From Ptychodera flava (lineage: Eukaryota > Hemichordata > Enteropneusta > Ptychoderidae), in assembly GCF_041260155.1 (NCBI RefSeq), contig NC_091948.1, positions 5,754,501 to 5,818,500 of the forward strand: a stretch of DNA of 64,000 bases, in the 5' to 3' direction. The position numbers and the translations under genes are program-made. Positions 12,544 through 25,745 of the stretch are shown here, piece after piece; the first letter of the stretch is position 1; every line of letters starts with the position of its first letter. The notes beneath the pieces are model-generated. The model worked only from the letters and a program-made list of their open reading frames with translations. It did no database searches and was not told where the DNA came from.

Positions 12544-12741
12544 ATTTAAGTCAAGATTTGCTTCGTGACGTCATAACCAATTCTACCGCCTATGGTTTGC
12601 CAAATATCCGAAGGGCTAAAGTGTTCCCAAGCGAATTTTTTGTCAGTTTCCTTCCTTGCAGCTGTCGGACTGTTTATCGGATTCAGTTCCATTTTAGTCA
12701 GACAGTATTTAGAATACGATGTTGACATTGAAGTACATTGA
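12544..12741 (+). pseudogene. Broken exon 1 of a DEG/ENaC gene (relic B)
   Basis: Clear relic of channel exon 1. It begins in frame as DLLRDVITNSTAYGLPNI with RRAK next, matching the cytoplasmic N-terminus of C, D and E, although the HG pair has become YG. One base is missing after the RRAK codons and a second about 20 bases later. The last frame then gives a TM1-like SVSFLAAVGLFIGFSS and LEYDVDIEVH followed by TGA. There is no start methionine, no FPAVTICN block, no exon 1 donor and no TACCTAGGG block upstream. It is a dead paralogue between A and C. Confidence 0.85.
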
Positions 12742-13811
12742 AAATAACCTAAATTAAAATTTCACTCAAGATTAATAATTGAACAGCTTTAACAGTTCAA
12801 TCACTAATTACTTTTAAGTGAATGTATGTAAAATTAAAGACATATTTTCTCCTCAACAATTAAAGAATAAAAATTGCAATAAATCATGGGACATTTCCAT
12901 TTATACACAGTTGTGCTACTAACACAATTCGAACTATTTTGTGATTATAAGATCTTGAGCATTTTGTTATAATCTACTTAAAAATCATCAATCTAACAGT
13001 GTTTTTATGTGAAGACGGGGGCAAATTTCATAAATTATTGCTAACTGCACAATCATCAAATACATCTCTAGCAAATTTTACATTTTTGTCTAGCTTTTCG
13101 CACTCTCAGGAAAGGAGAACCCATTAAATGTAACTGATTTGATTTGTAGGCATTTGCTATTCTCACCAAACAATGCATGACAAAATTGTAAATTTTCGAT
13201 GGGAAAATGGCCTTCTACCTTTACCCAAATCAGTTCTGCTGTAGTATTTTTTTTGTGATCTCTCTTTCAAATGATTTGGTAGATGTTAAGAAAAGTCTTG
13301 TACATTGATTCATTTCATCACAGAGAAACATAGACAGTCTATGTTTCTCTGTGATTTCATATACAAGGAAATGAGACCTGGTAAATTTGATTGAAATACC
13401 CTTTTCTTGTGAGTGTGCTAATTAATGCTGGAAAATTTTAAAAAATCACTGAACTATTTCAGCCCACAAGGTATTAAACATGACTTTTTTTCCAAGGAAA
13501 AACTTTGTGTTCCTAATTCATGTAATTTTTCCCATGTTAAACATCATTGATTTTTCATTCACCTCGCTTGAACCAACACTTGCTGTACCAAATCCCGTAG
13601 CCAAGATGTCAATGCACCATCCCATTCAGCCATATCCCGAAGTTGATAGTTAGCAGTAGATCTATCAAATTTAACAATGTTTGTAAAATTTGGCTATTAT
13701 ATAAATCCTTGCTAAAATTTCATAATAGTTTTATAAATGGTGAACTAGCATCTTGATGTAAATTTCCACCTAAATTCCACAAATAATCATAGATAACAAA
13801 TTATAACAGAT
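12742..13811. other. Intergenic AT-rich DNA with one perfect hairpin
   Basis: No gene seen. A 39-base perfect inverted repeat lies at 13317-13355 (ATCACAGAGAAACATAGAC and its complement) with almost no loop. Confidence 0.5.
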
Positions 13812-14073
13812 CTACCTCAGTTGCAAGACATGTCCTGCAACTGACACACCCACCTCAGTTGTACGACATGTCCTGCAACTGAAACACCGACCTCAGTTGC
13901 AAGACATCACCTGCAACTGACACACCTATCTCAGTTGCAAGACATGTCCTGCAACTGACACACCCACTTCAGTTGCAAGACATGTCCTGCAACTGACACA
14001 CCCACCTCAGTTGCAAGACATGTCCTGCAACTGACACACCCACCTCAGTTGCAAGACATGTCCTGCAACTGAC
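13812..14073. repeat. 38-bp palindromic minisatellite, left block
   Basis: About seven 38-bp tandem units. Each unit contains a near-perfect 26-bp palindrome running from CAGTTGCA through a central ACATGT to TGCAACTG, then a spacer like ACACACCCACCT. The array continues at 14533-14652 after an inserted element. Confidence 0.9.
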
Positions 14074-14532
14074 CACAGGGGGTTGTCTACATGTCCGTCC
14101 CCAGGGGTGGGTAGGTGTTTCGTTGTATCGCTAATAAAGATATATTCTACCAACCTTCGGTGTTTCGGTCTTAACTTAGTACTGCCCTTGACAATCTTGC
14201 GTATACGTTTTATCAACATGCTGCGTCTATATAACTGAAGAAAGTTATACCTTGCTGGTGCGTTCGTTATTGACTTTGTCAAATTTAATCCGGTGATAAT
14301 CTGGTGAGAGCGTCGACAGATTAGTAATTTACCCTTGATTACTTTGGCTAATTAGACACTCAAACTCATCAGACAATAGACGCAGCATGTTGATAAAACG
14401 TATACACAAGATTGTCAAGGGCAGTGCTAAGTAAGACCGAAACACCAAAGGTTGGTAGAATATGTCTTTATTAGCGATACAACAAAAACACCTACCCACC
14501 CCTGGGGACGGACATGTAGACAACCCCCTGTG
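14074..14532. mobile_element. 459-bp inverted-repeat transposon inserted in a minisatellite
   Basis: Ends are perfect inverse copies starting CACAGGGGGTTGTC. Terminal inverted repeats run about 157 bp (14074-14230 and 14376-14532) and differ at only a few positions. The flanks are AACTGAC on both sides. Because the surrounding 38-bp units show the uninterrupted sequence, AACTGAC is a genuine 7-bp target duplication. No transposase is present, so it is non-autonomous. A 7-bp duplication does not fit the 8 bp of hAT or the TTAA of piggyBac; P-like or Dada-like families are possible. Superfamily is not assigned. Confidence 0.9.
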
Positions 14533-14652
14533 AACTGACACGTCCACCTCAGTTGCAAGACATGTCCTGCAACTAAAACACCCACCTCAGTTGTAAGACA
14601 TGTCCTGCAAATGACATCCATCTTAGTTGAAAGATATGTCCTGCAACTGACT
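14533..14652. repeat. 38-bp palindromic minisatellite, right block
   Basis: About three further units of the array at 13812-14073, the last ones diverged, continuing directly after the inserted 459-bp element. Confidence 0.85.
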
Positions 14653-15249
14653 TCATCATAATCCCAAATGTTTAACAATTTATTAATTTCTAAAGCAATC
14701 TGTCAATTTTTTTCGAGACTTTGGATTGAACTCGTTGAATGCAATTATTTATTTTAATATTACTGCATTACATGGCAAAAAGACATAAATGGGAAATATT
14801 TTGAAAAAACGAAGGTTTGACAATGCAACTTTTGCAGTTTCATTTTTTCAGCTGTAATTCCTTGATCATTTATCGCATTCTGAGATATTCGTTAGAATTA
14901 TAACCTTGATTAGAGGGACAGAAAAATAATCTGAATTCCAAAGTGAAAGGTACTGCTCTGTAAATGAGTAAGATAAAACCTCAATTATTTCCATGGCACA
15001 AATTTACTGCATTTTGCAACCAGAAAATGATGTAAATCAGTTTTCTCGTGGTACAAATAGAAGGAAGTGATTTGCAAATGCCTCATGCAGTTATTTTCTC
15101 AGACATTTATGAATTTAAAGAGAAATTTAGTACCCTTTTATAATTTCATGAAATCTAACTTTTTCGGAAATTTGAAAATGTTTTTCGTCGTGTTAAGTAT
15201 ATATATACATACATATATGAGATAAATGTATATATATACTTTTATCACA

Positions 15250-16480
15250 TGAACTGGCCCGTATCTCCACCTGTGTGACGTACACCAGCACAGATAAGAA
15301 ATCCATATTACCCCTGTTGTACGTCATCATATTACCCCCTGTTGTACGTCATCAACCGGAACTTTTTTCCTGCATGGTACCTTTCTACCTGCACGTCGAG
15401 ACGCGACGAACACAGACCGATTTGTCGCGATCGATGCCGTGCTCTCATGACAATTTTACAAAAAAGGTGACCCGACAAATCCGCACATGGAAACATAGAC
15501 GGCATGTCCAACGAACTTTCGAGCCGCAAAAACTATAGCTATTACTGAGAATCGAATGGGGATACCGTTGATCGTTTTTAATGGCTCAGTAACGTCGCGT
15601 CGTGGCTAGGCTCCAGTCGAGTCGTAAAGGCAAGGCTCAATGTGGAAGTCGTACCTGTATAGTAGTACCTGGCGATCCCGGTTGGCGATAAACCTGAAAT
15701 CTACACCTCAACGTAGGTTCAACTGAATAAATGAGTACAGTATAATCTTCGGGAAAGCGACATAGGAGGCAAAAGCATAAAGTCATTCGACTAACAACGA
15801 TAAATGTCCTTCATCACACAAACAATGTAGCTCGGAATCAAACCCTCAGCGTAAGGCTGTAGCGAAGACATAAGCTGTCTAGCTGTATTATAACTCTTCA
15901 GTGCAGCGCCGTGGAATCCGATGTATTTCGAGAGTTGACTCAGACAACACACACATCAGAACGGAGTTTCCGTCAAGTAATAAAATTAGGATGTATCTAC
16001 GGGCGAGATATGTGTCACTGCAAACATCAAAGTCCGTCAGACGAAAACATTGACGACCGAGATCGGGATCCGATTTGACACCGGCGGAGACCGGTGACGG
16101 CAGCGTTGTGGCCACACACAAACAAACATGCGATGTGGCCTACTATTTGTGTCATCGAATTGAATCTTTCGCGCTCGCCAAAGTCGAAAACTTGTGTGAT
16201 TTTTTCAAAAGCCACAGCATCTCTAAGAATGAGAAATACTGTTTCGATCGTGTCGTTGCATTTTACTTCATAAATATATTCGTAAATATTCTAAATACTA
16301 TGGCTATCCGTCGCTAGCGCGGTGAAAGCCATGTCCGCCGATAGACGACTTGCCTGGCATCGACAGCGCGAGACAATGATTGACACGTTCACGTGACCGA
16401 ATCCGTATGTCTGATTGGTAGAAATACCGTTCCATGTATCAAAATTTGAACTTAATGGGATTTATGAATGAAAGTATCTG
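15250..16480. other. GC- and CpG-richer island, no gene recognised
   Basis: Base composition shifts visibly, with many CG dinucleotides (for example GTCGCGATCGATGCCG near 15424). Several mid-sized reading frames occur on both strands but none shows a recognisable domain. A 20-odd-base block around CCCCTGTTGTACGTCATCA is duplicated at about 15308-15353. It could be an unmethylated promoter region, an unrecognised first exon, or a younger insertion. Confidence 0.4.
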
Positions 16481-16628
16481 CTGGGTGACGGGCCACTTTA
16501 CCCGTTAAATGAAAGTGATCCGCGTAAATAAAAGACAAATCGCGACGAAATTCATGCAATTTGTTACAATAATTTTGATTCCTCTACGTCAAAAGAAAAA
16601 TAAGAAGACTGTTCATGTGATAAATATA

Positions 16629-16770
16629 TAATCCCATGGTATTTTTCTCTGTTTGACGTCATCGTACACTCGTGTTTTTCGCGGAGCCGCACAACTTCCC
16701 GCTTTGGAAAACTTTGGAAAAACACTCGTATACGATGACGTCAAACAGAGAAAAATACCATGGGATTATA
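16629..16770. mobile_element. 142-bp hairpin element beside a (TA)n tract
   Basis: Inverted repeat of about 50 bp: TAATCCCATGGTATTTTTCT to about 16680 and its complement at about 16718-16770, with a loop of about 40 bases. It is flanked by TA, then by a (TA)n run from about 16783. It resembles a short MITE with TA-rich target preference. Confidence 0.65.
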
Positions 16771-16775
16771 TATAA

Positions 16776-16782
<7 letters not shown>

Positions 16783-16851
<69 letters not shown>
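16783..16851. repeat. (TA)n microsatellite
   Basis: TA dinucleotide run of about 69 bases. Confidence 0.95.
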
Positions 16852-16856
<5 letters not shown>

Positions 16857-16859
16857 GTA

Positions 16860-19800
16860 TATATACTTACATATATGAGATAAATCTGAGTGGGGACTTA
16901 ATATTCCCAATGAAGGTGTTGCCAAGATAACATTTAATACAGTCAAATTCGTATTATTTTGATGACTCTATCACACACTGAAACACACACTCACGCACAT
17001 CTTATGAAAAGGATATTAGGCTTCCTACAAACTGGGGAGGGAAGCCAAAGCAAAGTATTTCATTTTTAGTCGTCGAAGACAAATTTCTTACTTGTAATTT
17101 TGACAACTTCTGTCGTCAAAAACACTTTCATACCATTTTACATGGTTAATTCAAAATTATAATATAATGACACCAGCATGGGTAAATCAATCGTCCCGCT
17201 ACGCGTCAGGTAAACTCTTATTGCCAGACCAGTTTTGTTCATTTACCATCCTGCTGATACCCTTTGTCCCATACTTCATCTAAGGAGATGATGATAAATC
17301 CTTATGGGACTATATCGTCAAACGTTCTTTAAACCTGGGTAATACTATTTACATACTCCAAGTGTATCCCACCGGAGAGAAATAAGCCTACAGCATACCA
17401 GTCTATTTCACCTCTAACTGCTTATTTATAGAATCTCAGTCATTCATACAACGATGTGATTATTAGAGGCCTAGATAATCAGGGTAGTCCAATAGGCTGC
17501 GACAAAACGATAACATTACAGAATTATTTCAGAAAGAAAAGTGTAATAAAATCAGAAAACAAAAATAATTATAAAACCTGCAACAATATGAAATAAGGAA
17601 ACATAGTTTACAAGTGCCAAGAAATGTAATAAAATTCAATAGTTATACTTTGCAACGTTTGTCTCTAAGATAGGGGAAAAGATTGTTGATTCCATTTGAT
17701 TGTGAGCTCATTGGAAGTTATCGTAGGTCAAATTTCCTATAAACGTGAAAACGGTTTTTTCATATGCCTTCAGCGATATTCCTTTTAAGCAGCAAACACT
17801 GAATTTTTGTATTTGCAAAATTGTGGAAAAATTCGTAGCCCACAAAATTGCCAATGTTTATTTCGCAACGCATAGATTCAAAACTTTTCTAATTTGCCAA
17901 GCTTTGCAAAACTTTGTCTTCATTTCGTAAATGCAAAGGCACAGCAACAGTCATTGGACAACACCTTCCCAAATGGGTGAACCATAGAAGAGGGAACAGC
18001 CATAAACATCATACATCTTACTTCTATCCCCTTCCAACGTCAATTGTTTGTCCCATCCCAATCCACTTCCACTGTCAGCCTGTGAGCGCGGAAGATGTAA
18101 AAGAATGATATCTTGGACGGTTCTTGTCGATTTTGTGACAAAAAGGAAGGCTGCATGATACTCAGGATTATAAAGATAGGTTTTCCATACCATATGTTCG
18201 GCAGAATACATTAACTAACGAATTTATATAACGCCTAATATCCAAAGACAAACAATGCTCAGTGTCGTATTGCGTTTGATGAGAATGAAAATTCTGTCTG
18301 AATGTTGTACATTTTTAAGCGTCTTTGGAAAGTGTTGACATCGGCAGAAATTTTTATGTCCGTGAATATGGAGTTCCAAAGGACATGAGGGGAATGAGTT
18401 GCAACTGTAGGAAGTCAGACTCCATCTGTTTTTATGCAAAAGGCATTGTCCAATGAACGATGCTATAATGAAGAACGCGTTGTAATTAAGTTCCTGAGAT
18501 ATTGTGTAGAGAGTCTATTAAGAGTCTTGTAAGTGATGAGCAGAAGTTTGAGCACAATGCGATGACGTACAGGGAGACAGTGAGGTTGCTTATTAACAGG
18601 GGCAATGTGGTCCGAATCCTTACTGTGTGTTGCAATTCTGGCTGCCGCGTGTTATAAGCAGCTTGTTTGCACTGTACATGAGAATCTGGCAAGCCATTTA
18701 ATAATGCATTGAAATAACAGCATAGACGGGGATAGCACAGTAAACCATAGACAAGTATTTTCTGATAGGTTCAATTTTGCGGAGCAGGAAGTAAATGACA
18801 CGGCAGAGCGAACTCATATGTTATTATTTTACTTCAACATAATGATTTAGCCGCTGTAAATAATTGCAAGGCAGTAGTATATATTTGCAGCAATTCCCCC
18901 CCCCCCAAAAAAAGAGTTCCAAATAGGTTAAATTAGAAGCGGCGATTCCGAAGAACTATTTAATTATTCTTCCTGGCCTTAGTATCAAGATATCAAACAT
19001 CAAATTGCGACAGCTGTGACGTATGAAACTGTCACAAAGACGATGTGTATCAAATGTTCCCCTTTCTGACAGTACAATGATGTTACTGGAAGCGAAATCG
19101 ATGCGAATAAAGAACGTATGTTGTCAGTTCGACATGTGAGAGATGTGAGTGCTATACAACCAACTGCATTGTGCATCGCTATATTAAAGAAAACATTTCG
19201 TTTCATAAAAGTTGATATTAAGTAAACGAAGATTTTCTTCTACGTTCACAATTTTAATGAGATACTTCCCTTCTTAATATAGCCATGTGTCTTCCTTCTG
19301 TATTAAGAGACTAATTTTCCTCAGATTACATGAGCTGGATTGTCAGACATTTTATCAAATTGTAAGAATGGTAACTTTGATTTCGTTTACGTCAAAATTT
19401 TCCACCACACTTACTTCTAGTAGAAAACGTTTGGTGGTTTAGGAGTAAAATACTTCTTCACAACATAATGGCCACCTTAAAACAAATCAAACAACATCTC
19501 ATAGACAACTTCGTGCAAGCCATCTGCTATGAGCGACGAAATCGGGAGTCAATCATTAAGTGCTCGACGATATTTCGGAGGATAGCAGAATATTAAATCA
19601 AAAGATAATAAGGAGCGCGACATAATTTGTACCTTATTCAAGACATAAGTAGTGCAAACGAAATACTCTTATTCCATTCTGATTGTGCATTCACGCAAAA
19701 ACCAGTTACCTTCAGAAACCGGTTAATTTGACCTTTCAGACTGTCTTTCACAGTGTAAAGTATTATCGTGGTTTTTTAATGCAACTTCAAACTCAATCCG

Positions 19801-21180
19801 CCATGATGGCCTGAAGTCATTTTCCAGCCGACGATGAATTTTACAAGTGCACGATAAACACTGACCACATAAGACCTAAGTGTCGTGTCCTTAAAATTGC
19901 ACAGAAGTAGTTTTTAACAGTGATGTGATTAGTGACAGTCACCCCTCACATTTGACGGTTATCGGCTTCATGAAATACTTTTTGATGACCTCACACCCTG
20001 ATGCATTTGTTGATATGCGGCCATTAAACTCTCCATCTAAAACGATGCCTAGCACATTCTTACTACCAGCAATAGTCCACGGTGTAATATTACATATGAG
20101 CCATCAAAATGGGTTATGTTCTACTTCTTTTAAATAAGGGTACATCCTGGATCTTTGGCCTTACCTTGTTCGAATAGCAGCTGTAACTTTTAAAGATCTT
20201 GCTATCCCTCTTGTCAAGATGTAGTTTATTTTTTAGTTTTGATTACTTTCCTTTTGAGTACATTGAATGTTAGAGTTGATGTGCGCGTCAAACTTGTTCT
20301 TGGGATTCTGGCTTATGCATTTGCATATTGTACACATTGCACCCTGTGTTCACTCGTTATCGGAGGGGTCAATGAACTCTGACCTCTATACATTTAGGGC
20401 ATCGCCTGTTACTGGTCAGCGTAGAACCAACCAGTATCAAATTTAATTTGGCAAACATGAAATCACTGACACGGACATAATTTATGCAAAAATAAACATA
20501 ATAATGTATATGCGTGGTTCTCACCGTACCAAAATGCTAAATTCTTCCTCCCTTTCGTTCGCCTTGCATCTTTTCGCTATTTCGGCTGGTCTAACTCGAA
20601 TCCAACTTGTTATACTACTGACTGCTCTTAGTCTAAATATCAAATATTCTTTGAAGTCTTAAGTTGATGTCCATAAAGTTGGCAGTTCAATGTCAATCTT
20701 GAATTAAATTCTCACTAGTTCTTAATTGACACAAAATCTCCTGAAGCTATTCGTGTTTCAGATGAAACGAGAATATGTAGGACGAGAATTTTGGTAAAAA
20801 AGGCTTAATTTGGAACCAGTCAATCGAAGTACGACCTCTGCATACCTTTTCTTACCTTTCAAAAACATAATACTGAGTAACGTAATACAGCTGTCGTTTC
20901 GGATATGCAAGCCAAGCTGTTCACTAATATCAGACGGTAATTGAGGGCAGTAACCGCGAGATTAATGTGCTTTATTCTTCATTTCGAGTCTGTGATACTC
21001 CGTGTATTTGCTACCAAGGGTCCTCTCGCGTTCTGCATTAACGACTTGTTTCATTCTGCCCTCGATCTTCGCTATGAATTGGCGCAGACGTGAAGGGCGA
21101 CGCGCCGGTGAAGTAACTAGAGTTGAATACATTTCAAGAATAGATTTTGCCACTTTTCGTCAATTAATCATACACACACA
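16860..21180. other. Intergenic DNA without recognised genes
   Basis: Four kilobases of AT-rich sequence. A short C10-A7 tract lies near 18897-18913. Scattered short reading frames were inspected and not accepted (see rejected items). No DEG/ENaC exon relic was found here. Confidence 0.45.
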
Positions 21181-21190
21181 CACACATAAA

Positions 21191-22086
<896 letters not shown>

Positions 22087-22182
22087 TACCTAGGGAGTCT
22101 TACCACAAATTATCGCCAACATACAACAAAACAAACAGTACAAACAGCATGATCACTGTTGCCCTCATATAACGCAGGAAAC
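22087..22182 (+). promoter_or_regulatory. Conserved upstream / 5' UTR block of gene C
   Basis: TACCTAGGG followed by AGTCTTACC, an AATTA-like word, an ACAAAACA word and a CACTGTTGCC word, ending at the ATG. The same words in the same order precede genes D and E at almost the same distance (90-96 bases). A CAG shortly before the ATG in all three could be the acceptor of a 5' UTR intron. Core promoter or 5' UTR role is inferred from conservation. Confidence 0.6.
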
Positions 22183-25100
22183 ATGGAGCAAAGTCAAGAT
22201 AGGTGCTGTCTTGGACAAGAAGCAAAAAACAAGTACAAAGTTTTGCTCGGTAATGTTATGACCAACTCGACTGTCCATGGTTTGCCGAATATTCGCCGAG
22301 CTCAAAGTGTGCCAAAGCGAATATTTTGGTCGATATCCTTTCTCACTGCCGTTGGGTTATTTATTGGTTTCAGCTCTACTTTAATCAAACATTATTTTGA
22401 ATATGAGGTAGATGTTAGCGTAAGCGTTACCTTTGAACGGGACTTGGCTTTTCCTGCTGTCACAATCTGCAACTTGAACCCTCTGCGGAAGTCGCTTCTG
22501 ACGGAAATGCAATGGACACAACTTCAAGGGATAGTTGACTACAGTAGGAGAAATAATCGCGGGGAAGTTGCGTCAGCAAATGGAACATTCAAGAATGAGA
22601 CAGGAGGGAATTCGAGTCATCAGGTAAGAATCAGAGATATCCACTCGATATCATCGCTTCCACAAACCTGTACAGTTGCATTTATGATGTCAGTAGACAT
22701 AAACCACACGGTAACCTCACTGAAGTTAAATTTAGTTTAACGTACAATATTCGATCATTGTATTTTTCAATTCCAATACATAATGCTGACACACCTACAT
22801 GTGACACACCCATACGAATACAAAGGACTTTACTGATTGTTTCCATTGAAGCACAGTGAATAGATTGATTTCATTTCATATTTTGCATGACGTATCTTAA
22901 TAAATGTAACACCTTTTTAAAAAGATATATTTTAAGTTGATTGTAAAAGACTAAATCAAAGGTATGACGCAACGTCAAAATCATTATTTGATAATACTTA
23001 AAGTCAATAACTTCTGTATATACTAGAAAGTGGTATCTTTCCCTAGCTACTGTTGTTCGTTTACTGTTTTTTTCATCATTGTTTTGGACATACTTTTCAT
23101 TTCATGGCGTGGTGCACACCTGCCAATCTGTAATAAATTCTGACCAACGTTGCGTATATCTGGATAGGTATAATGCGAACTGCATGGACGTTTATATTCT
23201 ATTTACGATATTTCAAGGCAAGCATACTGGCCACTTTCATCTCCCAAATTTATTTCAAACTCTCAGTAATACATTTCAAGATGGAATTTTTTCAACTTGT
23301 ATTCCAGATTTTATGTCAACATTTCAATAAAGATGTAATCTTAAGATAACAGAATATGGTAACATTACTGCAAAAATGTAATGTTTTGATAACACTTCCC
23401 CGTCCCATTCTTTGCAGATACTTTTAGAACCATTCTTTTGTTCCTTTGTTTCTTACGTTACCACGCCGTCGCCAACCTTAATCATAATTAAGATATGTTG
23501 TCATTTTCTTTCCCTTCTATGGGTTTCATATACTTCCTTTATCTCACTATTATTGTAACTTTATTCTTTTCGAGTTACTTTGCTATTTTATGAATACCTT
23601 TCAATCATATGCCATTATTTAGTCATGTTCTATGTTGAGTGTTATTGTTGCCATTTTCTCCCATACTTATCAGTTAAGGAACCTTTGTGCACCATAAATG
23701 TTTTGGTTATTGTTTAAGGTTTCTGGACGTTTCTATACCGGAAGATTATTTGTTACATAATAATTCACTGATTGCACTAGTTATTTAATTGTTAGTGTAA
23801 GTTTTGTCGTTTTCGTTATATCATTATCGTAAAGTTATTTTCATTGCACTTGTTCAGTTATCCTGGGCGATGCCACGTAAAACTGCGATACAGCAACAAG
23901 TAATGGTATACAAGTGATGAATGCTGATCGAACAGCCAAATTCCATTCACGACTTTGGTACAGTTAACAGTGTCTGTAACAAATGGTCCGCCAGTTATGA
24001 ATTCGTCATCGAGCCAAGCATGCCGTTGCAAAATCGGCCAGTCAATTAACGGATAGATGATTTACCATAAATCTAAAAAGTGATGGCGATTATCTTTAAG
24101 AAATCGGATATTGTGTTTAACCGTGTGGTATTACACACCCAACACAATGGACGAAATAGAATTTTACGCAGCTTTTAGCAATAGTATGTTCACGATGCGA
24201 ATGAACAACTCAATACACTCAGTAAACAACTGAACATAATACATCCAACATTTATTGGAGTTCTTACCGGAGGGCTTTCAGTACTTGGGGAAATTTTAAG
24301 ATCTCTTGAAACCTATCCTGGGAAGAAGGTGACTTTTTTCATTCACAAAAGATTGCGTGACAAATTAATGTAACATCAATACTTTTCTGGAGAATTACAA
24401 TGTAATGCGAGGGTATGTAAACATGTTTTAGGCAGATGGCTAATTCTATAACACCAGTATTTCGAACGTCGATACGACTTAATGAGCTCATACAGAAATG
24501 AAGTTATCTGCCTATGCCCTTCAAACCCATTCAATTTTGTCAGAGGAAGAGCATGAAAAGAGGTTGATTGTATCACAAAAATATTTGATCTGTCTTTAAC
24601 ATGGCCATGAACAAACATCGGATAGTAAAAAGTTCACAGACTCTGCGAATGACGTAATTACAAATGAGTAGCCAGTGTTGCTGATTCAATTCCACTTATG
24701 ACTGAAAATCGATAAATGGGGCAGCTGTTCTGAAGATTGCAATAACCTAATATGCGACAACAATATTAAACTTGTTGTCAGGTGTTCAGAATTTAAATAC
24801 GTGTAGGTAACATAATTCTGGAGCAAGGAACCGGAAAGCCGAACTTTAGATATGTCCGCTCAGCTTTTTACGAAATGTAAGTCCTTATTATGTATGACAA
24901 AGTCTTCTGGAAAAAGTGCCATGGACAATGTACCGTCATGGACATGTGGTTTTGTACTGAGGTATTTGATTTCATACCAATACATTTAGAATAAAACCAG
25001 GAGTTTCCACCTACCAGCCCAACATTGGATACCAAATTGTTGGTTAACACTATCGTGGTTTAATTAGCAGCGTTATAATTATCTGAATAAATCTTGACGA

Positions 25101-25689
25101 AACCATATCCCAGAGCACGAAAGAAGTTGGTGTATGTTTGCTATCATTTTCCTACCGCGTATGACAGGACTATCTTGAAAATGAACGAATGAATTTCTTG
25201 TCACAACCTCGGTGAATCGAAACGACGACATCGTAAGAACAAAATAGTTTTGCATGATAGCTTTGGAAAGATAGTATTAAAAAATTAAAAAAAATGATAA
25301 AGATAGACAGAAGAAATATGAATTGCATTACCTCAATATCTCGACAGTTGGAATTTTGAAGTTGACGAACAACCATGCAGGTACCTTTCGGATAGACTCC
25401 ATGTATTTTGACCTTCATATTAAACCACATTGCGAAGGAAACGAAACGCTGGACATTTTCAGTTATCCGGTATCCGGTGATGAATTGTTGGCAATGTGAT
25501 CAGCTGAGCATGCGCGGGGAATTTTGAAAACTCCCCTTATATTGCAGACTCTGAAAATAGTGGATGGAGCAGAGTGCTTACCGTATTTTGCATATCAGTT
25601 CGTAAACTTATAAAAAGATGACAAGGGCATACAGATGATGGTAATGACGACAGCAACGATGATGATGATAATGACTACAATGACGACAG

Positions 25690-25745
<56 letters not shown>

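Noticed and set aside
18360-18442. Plus-strand cysteine-rich scrap SCNCRKSDSICFYAKG
   Set aside because: Too short; no neighbouring exon or family match.
19960-20125. Minus-strand open segment containing GIVLDGEFNGRISTNASGC
   Set aside because: Short, bounded by stops, no family recognised and no flanking exons.
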